A stretch of 16,510 nt of DNA from Lysobacteraceae bacterium (GCA_003449195.1 DMID01000213.1:1-16510), one strand, 5' to 3'. Numbered from the stretch's first letter, positions 1 through 6,993 are shown. The notes: generated from the sequence alone by a model not told the origin. Made by a program: numbers and translations.

Positions 1-677
1 CTGAAAGCGGGGGGACGTCGGTGCGCCAGAATGCCGAGAATGTCGGCAAGGCCGACCAACTGGCACGCAATGCAGCCGATACCGCACGCCAGGGCGGGCA
101 GGTGGTCGAAGACGTGGTGAGCACCATGTCCGGGATCAACGAGTCGAGCAAGCGCATTGCCGAGATCATCTCGGTGATCGATGGAATTGCCTTTCAAACC
201 AACATCCTCGCCTTGAATGCGGCAGTGGAGGCTGCGCGCGCCGGCGAACAGGGTCGCGGCTTTGCCGTGGTGGCATCGGAAGTGCGCTCGCTGGCTCAGC
301 GATCGGCGGAAGCGGCCAAGGAAATCAAGCGGTTGATCGATGATTCGGTCGGCAAGGTGGGCAATGGCACGCAACTGGTGGCCATGGCCGGCCAGACCAT
401 GCGCGAGGTGGTCGAATCGGTGCAACGCGTGACCGATTTGATGGCCGAGATTGCCGCTGCCAGCCGCGAGCAGAGCGCAGGCATCGAGCAGGTCAATACG
501 ACGGTGATGCAATTGGATGCAACGACCCAGCAAAACGCGGGCCTGGCCGAGGAAATGGCGGCTTCAGCGCATGTCCTGGAGCAGAAAGCATCCGAATTGC
601 TGCAGAGCGTCCTGAGCAGTGCCACCGGCAACACTGCCGGTGCCCATCGTGGCGCTGGGTTGGCTGCGGTTGCTTGA
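1..677 (+). CDS. Methyl-accepting chemotaxis protein, C-terminal signalling domain (5' truncated by window edge)
   Basis: The reading frame is open from base 3 of the window, so only the cytoplasmic signalling half of this chemoreceptor is present and its sensor and membrane segments lie upstream. The highly conserved hairpin tip that binds CheW and CheA is visible as FQTNILALNAAVEAARAGEQ followed by GRGFAVVASEVRSLAQRS. Both sides are heptad-repeat coiled coil with Gln/Glu-rich stretches typical of CheR/CheB methylation helices, for example AASREQSAGIEQVN. The protein ends in a short Ala/Gly/Ser tail and lacks a C-terminal NWETF-like CheR-tethering pentapeptide. The ligand cannot be judged without the missing N-terminus. 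Function in chemotactic signalling at the inner membrane is established for the family. Next comes a strong hairpin and a convergent small gene, so this is probably the end of its transcription unit. Confidence 0.95.
   Translation, partial: ESGGTSVRQNAENVGKADQLARNAADTARQGGQVVEDVVSTMSGINESSKRIAEIISVIDGIAFQTNILALNAAVEAARAGEQGRGFAVVASEVRSLAQRSAEAAKEIKRLIDDSVGKVGNGTQLVAMAGQTMREVVESVQRVTDLMAEIAAASREQSAGIEQVNTTVMQLDATTQQNAGLAEEMAASAHVLEQKASELLQSVLSSATGNTAGAHRGAGLAAVA
623..642. repeat. Perfect 8-bp inverted repeat inside the chemoreceptor 3' end
   Basis: CACCGGCA (623-630) and TGCCGGTG (635-642) are separated by acac, forming an 8-bp hairpin about 33 bases before the stop codon. It lies in the codons for the low-complexity Thr/Gly/Ala tail. 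It may be incidental or may stabilise the mRNA 3' end together with the hairpin at 695-736. Confidence 0.45.
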
Positions 678-694
678 TCGTGTGCCGTCGCCAA

Positions 695-736
695 GCCGTG
701 TCCGCCGCAAGGCGGATGCGGCTTGCGGCGCACGGC
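695..736. terminator. Long GC-rich hairpin between convergent genes (probable bidirectional terminator)
   Basis: GCCGTG (695-700) pairs with CACGGC (731-736), and CGCCGCAAG (703-711) pairs with CTTGCGGCG (722-730). This gives 15 base pairs interrupted only by a two-base bulge (tc, 701-702), with a 10-base loop. It sits between the chemoreceptor stop (677) and the end of the convergent small gene (774). Neither side has a T-run, so it is either a factor-assisted terminator or a 3'-end stabiliser. Confidence 0.55.
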
Positions 737-773
737 ATCCGTGCCCGATGCACAGATGTCTCGATGCCTGTGC

Positions 774-953
774 TCAGTATTTGCCGTAAGTATCTTCCAG
801 CTGCCGGGAAACCTCCGCGTCCAGTTGCCGGTAGGCCGCGCTGTCGGTCTGACCCTGCAGAACCAGCTGGAACAGGCCTTCCAGCAGGGACTGCCCGTTG
901 TTCGAAATGTCTTCGCAGACGTGCTGGTCGAATTCGATGTCCATTCCGTTCAT
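774..953 (-). CDS. Hypothetical 59-residue acidic protein
   Basis: I do not recognise this family. The predicted protein is 59 residues, acidic, without a signal peptide or membrane segment, and probably helical in its second half. It has a single cysteine (Cys13) and ends in DTYGKY. I chose the ATG at 953, preceded by GCGAG as a weak ribosome site. The next in-frame ATG is at 944, and an upstream one at 1013 would add 20 residues across an AT-richer stretch holding a perfect inverted repeat (972-987) that looks like promoter or operator DNA. The composition (many D, E, Q and L codons, no low-complexity Arg/Pro/Ala runs) reads as real protein, unlike the opposite-strand frames. It stands alone, convergent with the chemoreceptor and divergent from the lipoprotein gene at 1155. 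Function is unknown; a small cytoplasmic adaptor or regulator is only a guess. Confidence 0.6.
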   Translation of the reverse strand: MNGMDIEFDQHVCEDISNNGQSLLEGLFQLVLQGQTDSAAYRQLDAEVSRQLEDTYGKY

Positions 954-971
954 CTCGCATGATGTGTACGG

Positions 972-987
972 GATTCTTAGCAGAATC
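972..987. promoter_or_regulatory. Inverted repeat GATTCT-tagc-AGAATC upstream of the small gene
   Basis: A perfect 6-bp inverted repeat with a 4-base spacer ends 19 bases from the ATG at 953. On the minus strand it contains TAAGAAT, a plausible -10 element, so the palindrome could be an operator overlapping the promoter. The surrounding 30 bases are distinctly AT-richer than the neighbourhood. The regulator is unknown. Confidence 0.4.
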
Positions 988-1120
988 TGTGCCAGGTAGC
1001 GGGTGCGCGCCATATCGGGCTTTTGCCGTGACGCCGCTGCCTGCAGGTGACGTGGCGCGTCATTTTCCGCATGCAGCCCGAGCGGCGTGGTGACGACTGG
1101 CTGCGGCCGGTGCCGGGGCA

Positions 1121-1126
1121 TAGACT
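1121..1126 (+). promoter_or_regulatory. -10-like hexamer TAGACT for the lipoprotein-cfa unit
   Basis: TAGACT lies 28 bases before the ATG at 1155, which would give a leader of about 22 bases containing the AAGGAG ribosome site. No convincing -35 box is seen. The same element recurs before other genes in this window. Confidence 0.4.
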
Positions 1127-1154
1127 TGCGCCCATTGACTCAAGGAGACGAGTG

Positions 1155-1976
1155 ATGGATCGGATCGTGCGCTGTTCCGGGGTGGCGCTGCTGGGCCTGC
1201 TGGCCGCATGCGGGCAGCAGGGTACCGAAACGCCGTCTCCGGTGCCGGCCGCCGGAGACGTGGTTGCCGCGGTGCCCGAACCGGCGGCAAGCGGCGTGCA
1301 GGATGTCGCCGAGCATGATGCGATGCGCACCGTCGGCATCACTTTCCCGCCGGACATCAACCGCACGCCGGGCCTGGCCACCTTGCTGGGCAATTACGCC
1401 GCGGCCGCGCGGGCCGAGCTGGACCAGGCGGTCACCGGCCTCGGCACGGAAAAACCGAGGGCGCCGTACGACTTGTCGCTGGATTTCCGCAAGACCGTGG
1501 AGACCCCGACGCTGGTCGCGGTCTCCGCCGACGGCAGCCTGTATACCGGCGGTGCGCACGGCATGCCGCTGGTGGCGCGCTTCGTCTGGTTGCCTGCGCG
1601 CGGCGAGGCCTTGACCGCCGAACACCTGCTTGCCGATGCGGCCGGCTGGCAAGCCGTGTCCGCGTATGCGCGCGAGCATCTGCGTGCGCAGGCGGCCGAC
1701 CGGCTGAATGCATCGCAGGGCCTGAGCGCACAGGATCGTGCCGAGCTTCTGAAAAGCGGCGCACAGATGATCGACGACGGCACCAAGCCGGAGCCGGCCA
1801 GTTTTGCCCAGTTCGAACCGGTGCCCGGTGCGGACGGGCGCATCGCCGCCTTGCGCTTCGTGTTCCCCCCGTATCAGGTGGGGCCGTATTCGGACGGCAC
1901 GCAGACGGTCGAGGTCCCGGCCTCGGTGTTGCGGCCGCATGTGGCGGCGGCATATCGGGAGTTGTTCGCGCAATGA
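1155..1976 (+). CDS. Lipoprotein with DUF3298 (RsiV-like C-terminal) domain
   Basis: The start is set by AAGGAG at 1142-1147, seven bases before the ATG. The 273-residue product begins with a lipoprotein signal: a basic N-terminus, a hydrophobic core and the lipobox LAAC with Cys19 as the lipidated residue. A Pro/Ala/Val-rich linker follows to about residue 55. The rest resembles the DUF4163/DUF3298 arrangement seen in RsiV and PdaC-type proteins. It has the characteristic YTGGAHG turn (130-136) and, near the end, FPPYQVGPYSDG (237-248) followed by a final helix. Such proteins are periplasmic or outer-membrane anchored; some members bind lysozyme or peptidoglycan, but this one's ligand is not known. 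It is followed after 20 bases by cfa, so the two are probably co-transcribed. Family assignment is fairly sure; function is not. Confidence 0.88.
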   Translation: MDRIVRCSGVALLGLLAACGQQGTETPSPVPAAGDVVAAVPEPAASGVQDVAEHDAMRTVGITFPPDINRTPGLATLLGNYAAAARAELDQAVTGLGTEKPRAPYDLSLDFRKTVETPTLVAVSADGSLYTGGAHGMPLVARFVWLPARGEALTAEHLLADAAGWQAVSAYAREHLRAQAADRLNASQGLSAQDRAELLKSGAQMIDDGTKPEPASFAQFEPVPGADGRIAALRFVFPPYQVGPYSDGTQTVEVPASVLRPHVAAAYRELFAQ

Positions 1977-1996
1977 GGTGAAACCGGAGGTGTGGC

Positions 1997-3112
1997 ATGC
2001 CGGAACGGGTCAAAGCCCGGGTTGAAGCCCTGCTGGCAGAAGCCGGCATCCGCGTCGATGGCGATGCCGCCACCGATATCCGCCTCCACGACCCGCATTT
2101 CCATGCACGGGTGCTGTCGCAGGGCTCGCTCGGTCTGGGCGAGAGCTACATGGAAGGCGGCTGGGACGTCGATTCGCTCGACGGCTTGCTGACCCGGCTG
2201 CTGGAAGCGCATCTGGACGAGCGCGTGCATGGTCTGGGTGAAATCGCCGATGCCTTGCGTGCGCGCCTGACCAACCTGCAGGCAGGCAGGCGCAGTTACG
2301 AAGTCGGCACGCGCCACTACGACCTCGGCAACGATCTCTATCAGGCCATGCTCGGCAAGCGGCTGGTCTACAGCTGCGGTTACTGGCGGCATGCGCGGAC
2401 GCTGGATGATGCACAGGAAGCCAAGCTCGATCTGATCTGTCGCAAGCTCGGCCTCGAACCCGGCATGCGCATTCTCGACATCGGTTGCGGCTGGGGCGAG
2501 GCCCTGAAATACGCGGCCGAACGTTACGGTGTCAGCGGCGTGGGCGTGACCATTTCCGCCGAGCAGGCCCGCTTTGCCAAGCAGCTGTGCGAAGGCTTGC
2601 CTGTGGAAATCCGCCTGCAGGATTACCGCGAGCTGGACGAACGTTTCGACGCGGTCCTTTCCGTCGGCATGTTCGAGCACGTCGGCGACAAGAACTACCG
2701 CACGTATTTCGAAACCGCGCGCCGTTGCATGGCCGAGGACGGCCTGTTCCTGCTGCACAGCATCGGCACCAACGTCAGCCGCCACCGCACCGATCCGTGG
2801 ATCGCGCGCTACATCTTCCCCAATTCGATGCTGCCTTCGGCCGAGCAGGTCGCTCGCGGCTATCAGGGGCTGTTCGTGATGGAGGATTGGCACAACTTCG
2901 GCACCGACTACGACCTCACGCTGCAGGCGTGGCGGGCCAATGTCGAGGCGGCGTGGGAGCGGCTCGATGCGCGTTACGACGAGCGCTTCCGGCGGATGTG
3001 GCGTTTCTATCTGGCCGCGTCGATGGCCACGTTCCGCACCCGCCACGCACAACTGTGGCAGCTGGTGCTGTCACCGCGCGGCGTGCCCGGCGGTTACGTC
3101 GCGCCGCGCTGA
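1997..3112 (+). CDS. cfa: Cyclopropane-fatty-acyl-phospholipid synthase
   Basis: Cfa transfers a methylene group from S-adenosylmethionine to cis double bonds of membrane phospholipid acyl chains, a late-growth and stress modification at the inner membrane. The 371-residue protein is close to the E. coli length of 382. It carries the N-terminal lipid-binding region, YSCGYW (125-130), the SAM-binding motif ILDIGCGWGEALKYAAERYG (159-178) and SVGMFEHVG (222-230). With a constant offset of 12 from the E. coli enzyme, the bicarbonate-site residues are all present: Cys127, Glu227, His254, Ile256 and Tyr305 (E. coli 139, 239, 266, 268, 317). GGAGG at 1986-1990 lies six bases before the ATG. It follows the lipoprotein gene by 20 bases and is followed by a hairpin at 3264-3290. 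Confidence is very high. Confidence 0.97.
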   Translation: MPERVKARVEALLAEAGIRVDGDAATDIRLHDPHFHARVLSQGSLGLGESYMEGGWDVDSLDGLLTRLLEAHLDERVHGLGEIADALRARLTNLQAGRRSYEVGTRHYDLGNDLYQAMLGKRLVYSCGYWRHARTLDDAQEAKLDLICRKLGLEPGMRILDIGCGWGEALKYAAERYGVSGVGVTISAEQARFAKQLCEGLPVEIRLQDYRELDERFDAVLSVGMFEHVGDKNYRTYFETARRCMAEDGLFLLHSIGTNVSRHRTDPWIARYIFPNSMLPSAEQVARGYQGLFVMEDWHNFGTDYDLTLQAWRANVEAAWERLDARYDERFRRMWRFYLAASMATFRTRHAQLWQLVLSPRGVPGGYVAPR

Positions 3113-3205
3113 CCGACATCGGCCGTCCAGTGCCGTTGCGATCGTGCAGTGGCGAATGTTTGACCAAAGCGTCGCCGATGCCCGTCGCTCAAGGGCCGCG
3201 AAGAT

Positions 3206-3251
3206 TTGTCCACAGGCTGTTCCATCGATGGTCCACCGCCGCTGTGGAAAA
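3206..3251. other. Two inverted DnaA-box-like 9-mers in the cfa-dcp intergenic region
   Basis: TTGTCCACA (3206-3214) and TGTGGAAAA (3243-3251) each differ by one base from the DnaA-box consensus TTATCCACA, in opposite orientations. There are only two sites, and dnaA/dnaN genes and AT-rich unwinding DNA are absent, so this is not an origin. It may be chance. The rest of the 205-base gap (3113-3317) holds the hairpin described separately and nothing else I recognise. Confidence 0.25.
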
Positions 3252-3263
3252 CCGCCGGATGCA

Positions 3264-3290
3264 CAGCCGCCCGGGATGAGCGGGCGGCTG
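3264..3290. terminator. Hairpin between convergent cfa and dcp
   Basis: CAGCCGCCCG (3264-3273) and CGGGCGGCTG (3281-3290) form a perfect 10-bp stem with a 7-base loop. It lies 27 bases beyond the dcp stop and 151 bases beyond the cfa stop. There is no T-run on either strand, but position and symmetry fit a bidirectional terminator. Confidence 0.6.
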
Positions 3291-3317
3291 CAGGGTGGCA
3301 TGGCGGGCCGACGGGAT

Positions 3318-5480
3318 TCAGTTGCCGCCCGTGCTCAGCCCGCGCTTTTCGAGCAGCGGTTCGATCTGCGGGTCGTGGCCGGCAAAGTCGCGGAACAGCT
3401 CCATCGCATCCTTGCTGCCGCCGCGCGAGAGCAGGGTGGCGCGGAAGCGATCACCGTTGGCGCGGCTCAGGCCGCCGTGCTGGCGGAACCACTGCTGGGT
3501 GTTGGCGTCCAGCACCTCGGCCCAGATGTAGGCGTAATAACCGGCAGCGTAACCGCCCATGATGTGGCTGAAGTAGGGCGTGCGGTAGCGCGGCGGCACC
3601 GGCGCGTAGTCGATGCCGTCCTGCTTCAGCGCAGCGGCTTCGAAAGGCATCACGCCGGCGGCATCGGGCACCTGGCCGGCGGCGATCTGGTGCCAGTTCT
3701 GGTCGAGCATGGCCGCGCCGAGGTACTCGGTGGTGGCAAAGCCCTGGTTGAACTTGGCTGCGGCCACCACCTTGTCCAGCAAGGCCTGCGGCATCGGTGC
3801 GCCGCTGCGGTAGTCCTTCGCATAGTTCTTCAGGATGCTCGGCCAGTCGGCCCACATCTCGTTGACCTGCGAGGGGAACTCGACGAAGTCGCGCGGCACG
3901 CTGGTGCCGGAGAAATACGGGTATTCCACGTTCGAGAACATGCCGTGCAAGGCATGGCCGAATTCGTGGAACATCGTGGTCACCTCGTCCCAGGTCAGCA
4001 GCGTGGGCTGGCCGGCCGAGGGCTTGGGGATGTTGAGGTGGTTGGCGACCACCGGCTTGTCTCCGGTCAGTTTCGACTGCGAGACATACGAGTTCATCCA
4101 CGCGCCGCCGCGCTTGGATGCGCGCGCATACGGGTCGTGGATGAAGATGGCCAGCTGCTTGCCGTCGGCATCGAACACGTCGTAGACGAGGATGTCGTCG
4201 CGGTACTTGGGCAGGTCGTGGCGCTCCTTGAAGGTCAGCCCGTATTCCTGATTGGCCGCGTAGAACACGCCGTTTTCCAGTACGTTCTTGTACTCGAAGT
4301 ACGGCTTGAGCTGGCTTTCGTCGAAGCTGTACTTGGCCTGGCGCACCTTCTCGCTGTAGAAGGCCCAGTCCCACGGCTCCAGCGCGAAGCTCGGCTTGCC
4401 TGCGGCTTTCTGCTCGGCATCGATCATGGCCTGCAGGTCGGCGGCTTCGCGCTTGGCGTTGGCCACGGCCGGTGGCGCCAGCTTGCCGAGCATCGCGTTG
4501 ACGGCCTCGGGGGTTTTCGCGGTCTGGTTCTGCAGCGAATAGGCCGCATAGGTCGGGAAGCCGAGCAGCTTGGCCTTGTCGGCGCGCAGGCTCATGATCC
4601 GCGATACCAGCGCGGTGTTGTCATAAGGCCCGCCGCGGCTGCCGCGCGCGATGGAGGCCTCGTAGATGCGCTGGCGCAACGCACGGTCGGTCAGGTTGGT
4701 CAGCGGTGGCTGTCCGGTGGTGTTGAGCAGGGCGATGACGTACTTGCCTGCCAGCCCGCGGTCTTTCGCGGTCTGCGCGGCGGCGGCGATCTGCTCGGCG
4801 GACAGGCCGTCGAGCTGCTTGACGTCATCCACCACCACGGCCGATGCGTTGACCTCGTTCAGCACGTTCTGGCTGAACTGCGTGCCCAGCCTGGCCATCT
4901 CGGCATTCATCGCCTTCAGCGTGGCCTTGTCGGCATCGGACAGGTTGGCGCCGGCGCGGACGAAGTTCTCGTAATACTTTTCGACCAGCCGCCTGCTTTC
5001 CGGGTCGAGCTTGAGGACATCACGCTGCGCATACACGGCCTGGATGCGTGCGAACAGTTTGCCGTCCAGCGTGATGGCGTCCTGATGCGCGGCGAACTTG
5101 CCCGAATACTCGGCCTGCAGCTTCTTGCGGGTGTCGTTGGTGTCCGTGCCCACCAGGTTGAAGAACACGGTGGTGGCGCGGTCGAGCAGCTGGCCGGTCT
5201 TTTCCATCGCCACGATGGTGTTGTCGAAGGTGGCCGGGGCCGGGTTGTCGGCAATCGCGCGGACGTCCTTGAGCTGCTCGGCCATGCCGGCATCGAAGGC
5301 CGGCGCGAAGTCGGCATCCTCGATCTTGTCGAACTGCGGGTAATGCAACGGCAGCGGGCTTTCGCGGAAGAGGGGATTGGCCTGCTGCACGGATTGGGCA
5401 GCGGGCGCACCGGTGGAGGCATAAGCAGGCATGGCGAGTCCCAGGCTTGCGGCCAGCGCGAGGGCGAGGCGATGGTTCAA
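3318..5480 (-). CDS. dcp: M3 family peptidyl-dipeptidase (Dcp), exported
   Basis: This zinc metallopeptidase removes C-terminal dipeptides from oligopeptides. It has 720 residues, including a Sec signal peptide ending at AYA (about residue 21), so it probably acts in the periplasm. The zinc site is HEFGH (505-509) with Glu534 in FVEFPSQ as third ligand. The substrate-binding segment HIMGGYAAGYYAYIW begins at His639. These are hallmark M3 features of the Dcp/oligopeptidase A type; the signal peptide favours Dcp over cytosolic OpdA. The start codon is TTG: AAGGAA (5487-5492) sits seven bases upstream, the signal peptide begins here, and no nearby in-frame ATG would preserve it. TAGGCT lies 31 bases before the start. 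The gene is divergent from the peroxidase gene and ends at a hairpin shared with cfa. Confidence 0.96.
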   Translation of the reverse strand: MNHRLALALAASLGLAMPAYASTGAPAAQSVQQANPLFRESPLPLHYPQFDKIEDADFAPAFDAGMAEQLKDVRAIADNPAPATFDNTIVAMEKTGQLLDRATTVFFNLVGTDTNDTRKKLQAEYSGKFAAHQDAITLDGKLFARIQAVYAQRDVLKLDPESRRLVEKYYENFVRAGANLSDADKATLKAMNAEMARLGTQFSQNVLNEVNASAVVVDDVKQLDGLSAEQIAAAAQTAKDRGLAGKYVIALLNTTGQPPLTNLTDRALRQRIYEASIARGSRGGPYDNTALVSRIMSLRADKAKLLGFPTYAAYSLQNQTAKTPEAVNAMLGKLAPPAVANAKREAADLQAMIDAEQKAAGKPSFALEPWDWAFYSEKVRQAKYSFDESQLKPYFEYKNVLENGVFYAANQEYGLTFKERHDLPKYRDDILVYDVFDADGKQLAIFIHDPYARASKRGGAWMNSYVSQSKLTGDKPVVANHLNIPKPSAGQPTLLTWDEVTTMFHEFGHALHGMFSNVEYPYFSGTSVPRDFVEFPSQVNEMWADWPSILKNYAKDYRSGAPMPQALLDKVVAAAKFNQGFATTEYLGAAMLDQNWHQIAAGQVPDAAGVMPFEAAALKQDGIDYAPVPPRYRTPYFSHIMGGYAAGYYAYIWAEVLDANTQQWFRQHGGLSRANGDRFRATLLSRGGSKDAMELFRDFAGHDPQIEPLLEKRGLSTGGN

Positions 5481-5486
5481 GGCGGT

Positions 5487-5492
5487 TTCCTT
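5487..5492 (-). promoter_or_regulatory. Ribosome binding site that sets the TTG start of dcp
   Basis: AAGGAA on the minus strand lies seven bases before TTG (5480-5478). It supports the non-ATG start needed to keep the complete signal peptide. Confidence 0.65.
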
Positions 5493-5511
5493 GGCGTTGG
5501 TCAGTCGTCCA

Positions 5512-5517
5512 AGCCTA
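5512..5517 (-). promoter_or_regulatory. -10-like hexamer TAGGCT before dcp
   Basis: TAGGCT on the minus strand lies 31 bases before the TTG start, the same distance as similar hexamers before other genes here. No clear -35 is seen. It lies in the 109-base region shared with the divergent peroxidase gene. Confidence 0.35.
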
Positions 5518-5577
5518 GCCCATGTCGCGCAGTTGCCCGCATGACGAAAGACATGGCACGCATCGCATCGGCGGTCT

Positions 5578-5583
5578 TATGCT
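5578..5583 (+). promoter_or_regulatory. -10-like TATGCT six bases before the peroxidase ATG (possible leaderless start)
   Basis: TATGCT ends six bases before the ATG at 5590, so transcription would begin at or next to the A of the start codon. No Shine-Dalgarno sequence is present upstream, consistent with a leaderless mRNA. The geometry is identical to that before tcdA. Confidence 0.35.
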
Positions 5584-5589
5584 GGGCCA

Positions 5590-6096
5590 ATGCAAATCAT
5601 CGAAGAAACAAGCGACGCATTCGGCTTCGTGCTGCGGGGCATCGACGGCGCGACTTTGCCGCTCGCGCAATGGCGGGGCAGTGCCTTGCTGGTGGTGAAT
5701 GTGGCTTCGCGCTGCGGTTTCACCCCGCAATACGCGGGGCTGGAAGCCTTGTGGCGCGCCCATCGCAAGCGCGGGCTGGTGGTGATTGGCTGCCCGTGCG
5801 ACCAGTTCGGCCATCAGGAACCGGGGGACGAAGCGGAAATCCGCGGCTTCTGTGCGTTGCATTACGACGTGAGCTTCCCGATGTCGGCCAAGCTCGACGT
5901 CAACGGGGCCGGTGCCGACCCGCTGTGGGCGTGGATGAAGCGGCAGCGGCCCGGCGTGCTGGGCACCGGCGCGATCAAATGGAACTTCACCAAGTTCCTG
6001 ATCGGCCGCAACGGGCAGGTGCTGTCGCGGCATGCGCCGACGGCCAAGCCCGCTTCGCTGGAGGCGGACATCGAACGGGCACTCGCCAGAGGCTGA
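5590..6096 (+). CDS. Glutathione peroxidase family protein (probably a thioredoxin-dependent thiol peroxidase)
   Basis: The 168-residue protein reduces hydroperoxides with a cysteine in place of selenocysteine. The family landmarks are in order: NVASRCGFTPQYAGLEALW (37-55) with peroxidatic Cys42, GCPCDQFGHQEPG (67-79) with Gln72, and KWNFTKFLIGRNGQV (130-144) with Trp131 and Asn132. These four residues form the catalytic tetrad. Cys88 in RGFCALHY matches the resolving cysteine of bacterial, yeast and plant two-Cys members, which favours thioredoxin over glutathione as reductant. Usual length is about 160 residues. The second motif is slightly unusual, because most relatives have GFPCNQFGGQEPG. 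There is no signal peptide, so it is cytoplasmic. It is divergent from dcp, and its stop is 15 bases from the convergent fpr stop. The E. coli counterpart is BtuE. Confidence 0.95.
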   Translation: MQIIEETSDAFGFVLRGIDGATLPLAQWRGSALLVVNVASRCGFTPQYAGLEALWRAHRKRGLVVIGCPCDQFGHQEPGDEAEIRGFCALHYDVSFPMSAKLDVNGAGADPLWAWMKRQRPGVLGTGAIKWNFTKFLIGRNGQVLSRHAPTAKPASLEADIERALARG

Positions 6097-6111
6097 GTGC
6101 CCGCGCCGCCC

Positions 6112-6891
6112 TCACTTTTCGACGAAGGCGCGCTCGAACACGTAATCGCCCGGCGTGCCGATGCGTGGCGACGCGACAAACCCGCGACTGTCCAGCAGGG
6201 TGCGCAGATCGGCCAGCATCTGCGGGCTGCCGCAGATCATGAAGCGGTCGTTCTCGGGCGAAATTTCCGGCAGGCCGAGCGTGCGCTGCATCGCGCCGCT
6301 GGCCATCAGCTCGGTCAGGCGGCCTCGGTTGGCGAAGTCTTCGCGGGTCACGGCCGGGTAATACAGCAGCTTCTCGCGGACCAGCTCGCCGATGAACTCC
6401 TGCCGCGGCAGTTCGTCCTCGAAATACGCGCGATAGGCGAGGTCGTGCTCGTGGCGCACGCCATGGGTGAGGATCACCCGGTCGAAGCGCACGTAGGTTT
6501 CCGGGTCCTTGATGATCGACAGCCACGGTGCCAGCCCGGTGCCGGTGCCGAGCAGGTAGAGGTTGCGGCCGGGCGTGAGGTCGCTGATCAGCAGCGTGCC
6601 GGTGGGCTTGCGCCCGATCAGGATGGTGTCGCCGGGCTGGAGGTGCTGCAGCCGCGAGGTCAGCGCGCCATCCTGCACCTTGATGCTGAAGAAGTGCAGG
6701 GTTTCTTCCCAGTTGGCGCTGGCGATCGAATAGGCGCGCATCAGCGGCTTGCCGTCGACCTCGAGACCGATCATCACGAACTGGCCGTTCTCGAAGCGGA
6801 AGCCGTCGTCGCGGGTGGTGGTGAAGCTGAAATAGGCGTCGGTCCAGTGGTGGACCGAAAGCACCGTGGCGGTGCCGAAAGCGGAAGACAT
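6112..6891 (-). CDS. fpr: Ferredoxin/flavodoxin-NADP(+) reductase
   Basis: Fpr is a FAD enzyme that exchanges electrons between NADPH and ferredoxin or flavodoxin and takes part in oxidative-stress defence and Fe-S cluster maintenance. I chose the ATG at 6891, giving 259 residues, the normal length; the upstream extension has a low-complexity Arg/Pro composition typical of noncoding DNA. The FAD-binding RAYS motif is at residues 52-55, the NADP-binding glycine motif GTGTGLAP at 115-122, and the C-terminal CGSPQM nucleotide motif precedes the end. The final residues FERAFVEK are the signature of the Azotobacter/Pseudomonas-type bacterial reductases rather than of E. coli Fpr. TAGAAT lies 32 bases before the start. 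The gene is downstream of the ABC exporter and small secreted protein on the same strand and convergent with the peroxidase gene. Confidence 0.96.
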   Translation of the reverse strand: MSSAFGTATVLSVHHWTDAYFSFTTTRDDGFRFENGQFVMIGLEVDGKPLMRAYSIASANWEETLHFFSIKVQDGALTSRLQHLQPGDTILIGRKPTGTLLISDLTPGRNLYLLGTGTGLAPWLSIIKDPETYVRFDRVILTHGVRHEHDLAYRAYFEDELPRQEFIGELVREKLLYYPAVTREDFANRGRLTELMASGAMQRTLGLPEISPENDRFMICGSPQMLADLRTLLDSRGFVASPRIGTPGDYVFERAFVEK

Positions 6892-6923
6892 GCCGGTGGT
6901 TCGCGGGGATTTCGGAGGCGGCC

Positions 6924-6929
6924 ATTCTA
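6924..6929 (-). promoter_or_regulatory. -10-like hexamer TAGAAT before fpr
   Basis: TAGAAT on the minus strand (plus strand ATTCTA) lies 32 bases before the fpr ATG. It suggests that fpr has its own promoter despite having same-strand genes upstream. Confidence 0.45.
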
Positions 6930-6993
6930 GCCGACCGCGGCGAGATGAGAGTCTTTCTCGGTTGTCAGGGAACCGCATCGGCCGCCGGTTGGT

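Noticed and set aside
723..962. 79-codon plus-strand frame opposite the small acidic protein
   Set aside because: Lacks a ribosome site and starts inside the large hairpin; the minus-strand frame has a more protein-like composition and a promoter-like upstream region. It cannot be excluded entirely without comparison to relatives.
3206..3251. Chromosomal origin suggested by two DnaA-box-like sites
   Set aside because: Only two imperfect boxes, no AT-rich unwinding element and no dnaA, dnaN or gyrB nearby.
2940..6242. Open frame of 1100 codons on the plus strand
   Set aside because: It runs antisense through dcp and across the peroxidase gene in another frame. Low-complexity Val/Gly/Leu/Arg composition and no recognisable motifs; a high-GC codon-bias shadow.
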